A stretch of DNA of 64,000 nt from Ignavibacteria bacterium (GTDB lineage: Bacteria > Bacteroidota > Ignavibacteria > OLB7), in assembly GCA_020635205.1 (NCBI GenBank), contig JACKAE010000002.1, positions 1 to 64,000 on the forward strand, written 5' to 3'. Positions 61,901-64,000 of this stretch are shown piece after piece; position 1 is the first letter of the stretch; each line of letters opens with the position of its first letter. Position numbers and translations under genes: made by a program. Under the pieces are notes generated by a model, which was not told the origin of the DNA, did not search any database, and was given only the letters and a program-made list of their open reading frames with translations.

Positions 61901-62745
61901 TGAACGTTCACGACTCACCACTTAGTGAGTATGCCGTTCTCGGTTTTGAGTATGGCTACTCCAGTGCCGATCCGAAGTCACTCGTTCTGTGGGAGGCACA
62001 GTTTGGTGATTTCGTGAACGGAGCACAGATTATTATCGACCAGTTTATCAGTTCGGGTGAGGATAAGTGGAATCAGGCAAGTGGTGTTGTGCTCCTGTTA
62101 CCTCACGCTTTTGAGGGGCAGGGGCCGGAGCACTCCTCTGCACGCCTTGAGCGATTCTTGACACTCTGCGCCGAGGATAACATGCGGGTAGTTGTTCCGA
62201 CAACTCCGGCACAGTACTTTCACATGTTGCGCAGGCAGGCAAAGCGTGAGATTCGCAAGCCGTTAATCGTCTTCACACCGAAGAGTCTTCTCCGCCACAA
62301 GTTGGCAACCTCAACCAGAGATGAGTTCTTGCACGGCCACTTTATGGAAGTGATTCCAGAGGTTGACACGATCGATCCGAAGAAGGTGCGGCGGATACTC
62401 TTCTGTAGTGGCAAGGTCTACTACGATCTACTGGAGGGACGACGCGAGCGAGAGATTGATGACGTTGCGATCATCCGGGTTGAAAAACTCTATCCGTTCC
62501 CAAGCAAACTGATTCGGGAACAGCTTGAGCTATATCATCAGGCGACTGACGTGCAGTGGGTACAGGAGGAACCGAAGAATGCGGGGGCGTGGCCGGCAGT
62601 TGCACATTGGATAAAGGGGGTACTGCTTGAATCACAGCAACTTGCATTCTTAGGGCGTCCTGCCTCTGGCAGTCCGGCTACTGGCAGCAAATACCAGCAC
62701 AAGCTGGAGCAAGGGGAGATCGTGAAGCGGGCGTTGGTCTTTTAG
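58990..62745 (+). CDS. kgd: Multifunctional 2-oxoglutarate dehydrogenase E1 with fused E2 domain
   Basis: A 1251-residue cytoplasmic TCA-cycle enzyme of the Kgd/SucA-fusion type known best from Actinobacteria. Order: a short N-terminal E1 segment (SAYINELYYEYLKNPGTFNE), a Pro/Ser-rich linker (~50-125), an acyltransferase (E2) catalytic domain (~127-360, ending in TYDHRIIQGAESGLFL, with His342 of the DHR motif), and the thiamine-diphosphate E1 (~370-1251: GMAHRGRLNVLVNILGK; GDAAFAGQGVVAETLNMSQL; KGYHTGGTIHIVVNNQ; YRRHGHNESDEPSYTNP). It decarboxylates 2-oxoglutarate and transfers the succinyl group. As in Kgd, there is no lipoyl domain, so a lipoylated partner and E3 must come from elsewhere. 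The start ATG follows CGGAGCAATTGCC. Confidence 0.94.
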   Translation: MSTFGPNSAYINELYYEYLKNPGTFNESWQTFFSNYHPDANGDLETISTGVGSSVGSVEPQKAPSPGSNGSSVAEPSVPSSTNGLPVNEKRREEASTPPASTTVTPSQGGSPTPVPEKKESASPSPPAGGVKLSGIPLRIAQNMEQSLTLPTATSFREIPVKLMEENRRLINGYLSASDQGKVSFTHLIGWGIVKAMAHYPNMNNAFDQVGATSYLVEHPDVNLGLAIDVAKPGGGRSLVVPSIKKANQMTFSQYYDEYENLVRKGREGKLEIDDFAGTTVTLTNPGTIGTVASVPRLMKGQGTIIATGAINYPSAYLGMNAETLNELGISKVMQMTSTYDHRIIQGAESGLFLAKLQELLTGGENFYTDIFRALKIPYRPLEWHRDTHRSRFGMNGTHEAIMLQQKVLRMINSFRVRGHLQAHINPLGEDLHYHPDLDPATYDLTIWDFDRIFMTGGLAGTEEADLRTILSVLRDTYTQRIGVEYMHIQDWDRKYWLQDLMETSRNQPNLSQAEKLRILRKLSQAELFEKFLQTKYTGHKRFSLEGAESLIPMLDELIHKAGEFGGKEVLIGMAHRGRLNVLVNILGKSAQTIFAEFEEGAATTELDRSGDVPYHTGAAGVSIAEGRTVELYLAPNPSHLEAVDPIIEGMARARQDKVNSEESVNQYVPVLIHGDAAFAGQGVVAETLNMSQLKGYHTGGTIHIVVNNQIGFTASPEDTYSGVYSTDVARMVQAPIFHVNGDDPESVIQVMRLAFEYRRKFRQDVVIDMFCYRRHGHNESDEPSYTNPVLYSKIKGHPSVRHVYTERLVRNGTMTQEKADEIEVKFKDELEALLEATKAQPKVSDPEDPLAEQRINPKETWSDPTTRIPEFTFDHIAKHLATVPTEIEVHPKLGRLIENRTKQIGDGKIDWALAEAFAFGSLALEGYPIRLSGQDSQRGTFSQRHAVLHDQNSHRTWSQLDNLSETQSRVNVHDSPLSEYAVLGFEYGYSSADPKSLVLWEAQFGDFVNGAQIIIDQFISSGEDKWNQASGVVLLLPHAFEGQGPEHSSARLERFLTLCAEDNMRVVVPTTPAQYFHMLRRQAKREIRKPLIVFTPKSLLRHKLATSTRDEFLHGHFMEVIPEVDTIDPKKVRRILFCSGKVYYDLLEGRREREIDDVAIIRVEKLYPFPSKLIREQLELYHQATDVQWVQEEPKNAGAWPAVAHWIKGVLLESQQLAFLGRPASGSPATGSKYQHKLEQGEIVKRALVF

Positions 62746-62820
62746 GAGTGTCCTGAACGTTCCAAAGTGGTAGGCGACCCTTCGGGGTCTTCGGCCAGGT
62801 CAGACTATCCGAACGACGTG

Positions 62821-62859
62821 AAAAAAAGAGGGAGATACAGTATACCTGTATCTCCCTCT
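62821..62859 (-). terminator. Rho-independent terminator (leftward)
   Basis: A perfect 14-bp stem: AGAGGGAGATACAG (62827-62840) and CTGTATCTCCCTCT (62846-62859), loop TATAC. On the minus strand the stem is followed by a run of T (complement of the A-run at 62821-62827). It is oriented to end the leftward gene whose stop is at 62890. It has no T-run on the plus strand, so the rightward dehydrogenase gene must end otherwise. Confidence 0.85.
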
Positions 62860-62889
62860 GGTTTACTACAACGATCTACACAAACCTGT

Positions 62890-64000
62890 TTACTCAACGA
62901 AAACAACGCGAATCATTTGACGGTATGTTCCATCATCGACCGTAACGAAGTAGACCCCGGCAGGCCATTCCGATGTGCTGAGTGCAATCTCTCCAACTCC
63001 CAATCCCATCCAAGAAGATTCTTTGAGACGCTCACCGAGTGAGTTGACCACGCCAACCTGAACCATTTCCGGCAACTCTTCTCCTTTAAAGAGAAGCCTC
63101 AGGTTTTCTCCAGTATGGAGTCGGTTCGGTGTCAGCCGTACTTCATAGGGTAAGGTGAGCATCTTGGTGCTCTCCTCTGCGATTCCGGGAATAGCCTTGA
63201 TTGGGCTTCCACCACATACTGGATCACCCCAATCATGGCTTGCATCATCGGGAGTAACTGCACTCTGCGTCAGGGTAGAACTCCACGTTGGATCGATGCA
63301 CTCTACACCGGTCACTGTTACCGACTGCGGGTTGTAGGCTGCTTCGCACGTCAGCCCGGTTGAGAGAGAGGTATTGGTTTTCAGAAAATACATATCCTGA
63401 AAGTCGCTCACGCTCATCCAGTCGCTTCGGGTTCCACCACACATCACCACTCCCTGCGTGCGCCCCCCGACTGCATCAACGATAGCGAGCGACCAGCCTT
63501 GATCAGAGTTGTTGGCCACTGTTGTTGGTCGATAAACCTGTCCGCCACCGGCAATCGGTGCGAGAGTACCGGGGTTGATTCCAAGAAGCATCGCGTCGTT
63601 GTTTGTTCCTCCTGTCACCATGCTTGAAAGTCCGGTCAGAACCAGATCCCACCGACTGATTGTTCCCTGACTGAATCCGACCGTCACTTCCTTGATATCG
63701 TATGCAATATCAACCTCGGGAGTAATCGGGTCACCATCTCCAATCAGCCTTTGGGCAAGAGGAGTACAGGGGTCACCATCATCCAATTTGACGAGGAAAA
63801 TTTCTGTTCCTCCGGCTGTGGCATCTCCGTGTCCTGCAAGGACAACGTTTGGCTGACCGTTCGTACCGGTCTGAGCAGGGTTTTGCAGTTCTACGAGAGA
63901 GAAGAAACGATCGGCAAACGGGGCTGCTCCCCCATAGAGGGCTGCTCCCTGAAGCAGACCGGGAAGATTGTTGACTGACCCGTTGTTCCCATCAACGCGG
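62890..64000 (-). CDS. T9SS-sorted secreted protein, C-terminal part
   Basis: The C-terminal ~370 residues of a secreted protein; the frame is open to the window's right edge, so the start lies beyond it (a TTG at 63786 is internal, since the residues before it, DATAGGTEIFLVKLDDGD, continue the protein). Visible features: GDPITPEVDIAYDIKEVTVG with Gly/Thr-rich beta-propeller-like segments (GHGDATAGGTEIFLVKLDDG), a Cys-bearing central part (GVECIDPTWSSTLTQSAVTP), and a C-terminal T9SS type A-like tail: PNRLHTGENLRLLFKGEELP, SLGERLKESSWMGLGVGEIA and WPAGVYFVTVDDGTYRQMIR. The function is unknown. A strong terminator follows the stop at 62890. Confidence 0.8.
   Translation of the reverse strand, partial: RVDGNNGSVNNLPGLLQGAALYGGAAPFADRFFSLVELQNPAQTGTNGQPNVVLAGHGDATAGGTEIFLVKLDDGDPCTPLAQRLIGDGDPITPEVDIAYDIKEVTVGFSQGTISRWDLVLTGLSSMVTGGTNNDAMLLGINPGTLAPIAGGGQVYRPTTVANNSDQGWSLAIVDAVGGRTQGVVMCGGTRSDWMSVSDFQDMYFLKTNTSLSTGLTCEAAYNPQSVTVTGVECIDPTWSSTLTQSAVTPDDASHDWGDPVCGGSPIKAIPGIAEESTKMLTLPYEVRLTPNRLHTGENLRLLFKGEELPEMVQVGVVNSLGERLKESSWMGLGVGEIALSTSEWPAGVYFVTVDDGTYRQMIRVVFVE

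Noticed and set aside
1..64000. tRNA, rRNA and riboswitch genes
   Set aside because: No cloverleaf-like T-loop with matching acceptor ends and no conserved riboswitch core was found by eye; a covariance-model scan would be decisive.

Overview
The window looks like a chromosomal stretch from a free-living bacterium of the FCB group, most like the Ignavibacteriota/'Candidatus Kapabacteria' part of Bacteroidota-Chlorobi. This rests on gene content only: several very large secreted proteins end in type IX secretion (T9SS) sorting domains; choice-of-anchor/ASH-type repeats, YadA-head-like repeat proteins, a GWxTD-domain protein, PD40/OmpA-like and outer-membrane barrel proteins recur; and intergenic space is full of short palindromic repeats. 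No rRNA, tRNA, CRISPR array or integrase was seen.

Layout. 1-7.7 kb: end of a glycosyltransferase, a YihX-like HAD phosphatase, a YadA-head/S74-chaperone surface protein, a TPR-HTH regulator diverging from it, and a GNAT acetyltransferase. 7.7-13.2 kb: a secreted metzincin with a T9SS tail and a striking Trp/Cys-rich protein. 13.6-17.0 kb: a lipoprotein, then a compact three-gene cassette headed by a DUF2589 protein. 17.2-25.7 kb: a 1567-residue vWA/beta-propeller/ASH/cohesin-like T9SS cargo, a palindromic repeat array, and a lipoprotein with a papain-like (C39-like) domain. 25.9-33.2 kb: a second YadA-head protein, a broken fragment of a third, and a complete type I restriction-modification locus (hsdM-hsdS-hsdR). 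33.7-45.2 kb: an MFS exporter, a second TPR-HTH regulator, a second repeat array, small unknown genes, a VOC protein, an MpaB/DUF2236 oxygenase-like protein, a barstar-family gene broken by an in-frame TGA, and an AraC regulator diverging from a small membrane protein. 45.2-48 kb: a third repeat array and an MHS-transporter/aquaporin pair. 48.2-64 kb: a second vWA/ASH T9SS cargo, envelope proteins, an MlaE permease, a carotenoid-type FAD oxidoreductase, a GWxTD protein, a fused E2-E1 2-oxoglutarate dehydrogenase of the Kgd type, and the C-terminal part of another T9SS cargo.

How the parts relate. Much of the coding capacity serves the cell envelope and secretion (T9SS cargos, lipoproteins, barrels, MlaE). 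Two paralogous TPR-HTH regulators probably sense unknown signals through protein contacts. The R-M locus is the only clear defence system. The three least explained items are the DUF2589 cassette with the upstream Trp-rich protein; the modular palindrome arrays, which have conserved flanks, inverted termini in one copy and compensatory stem changes; and a GGTACAA/TTGTACC inverted repeat upstream of both intact YadA-head genes.
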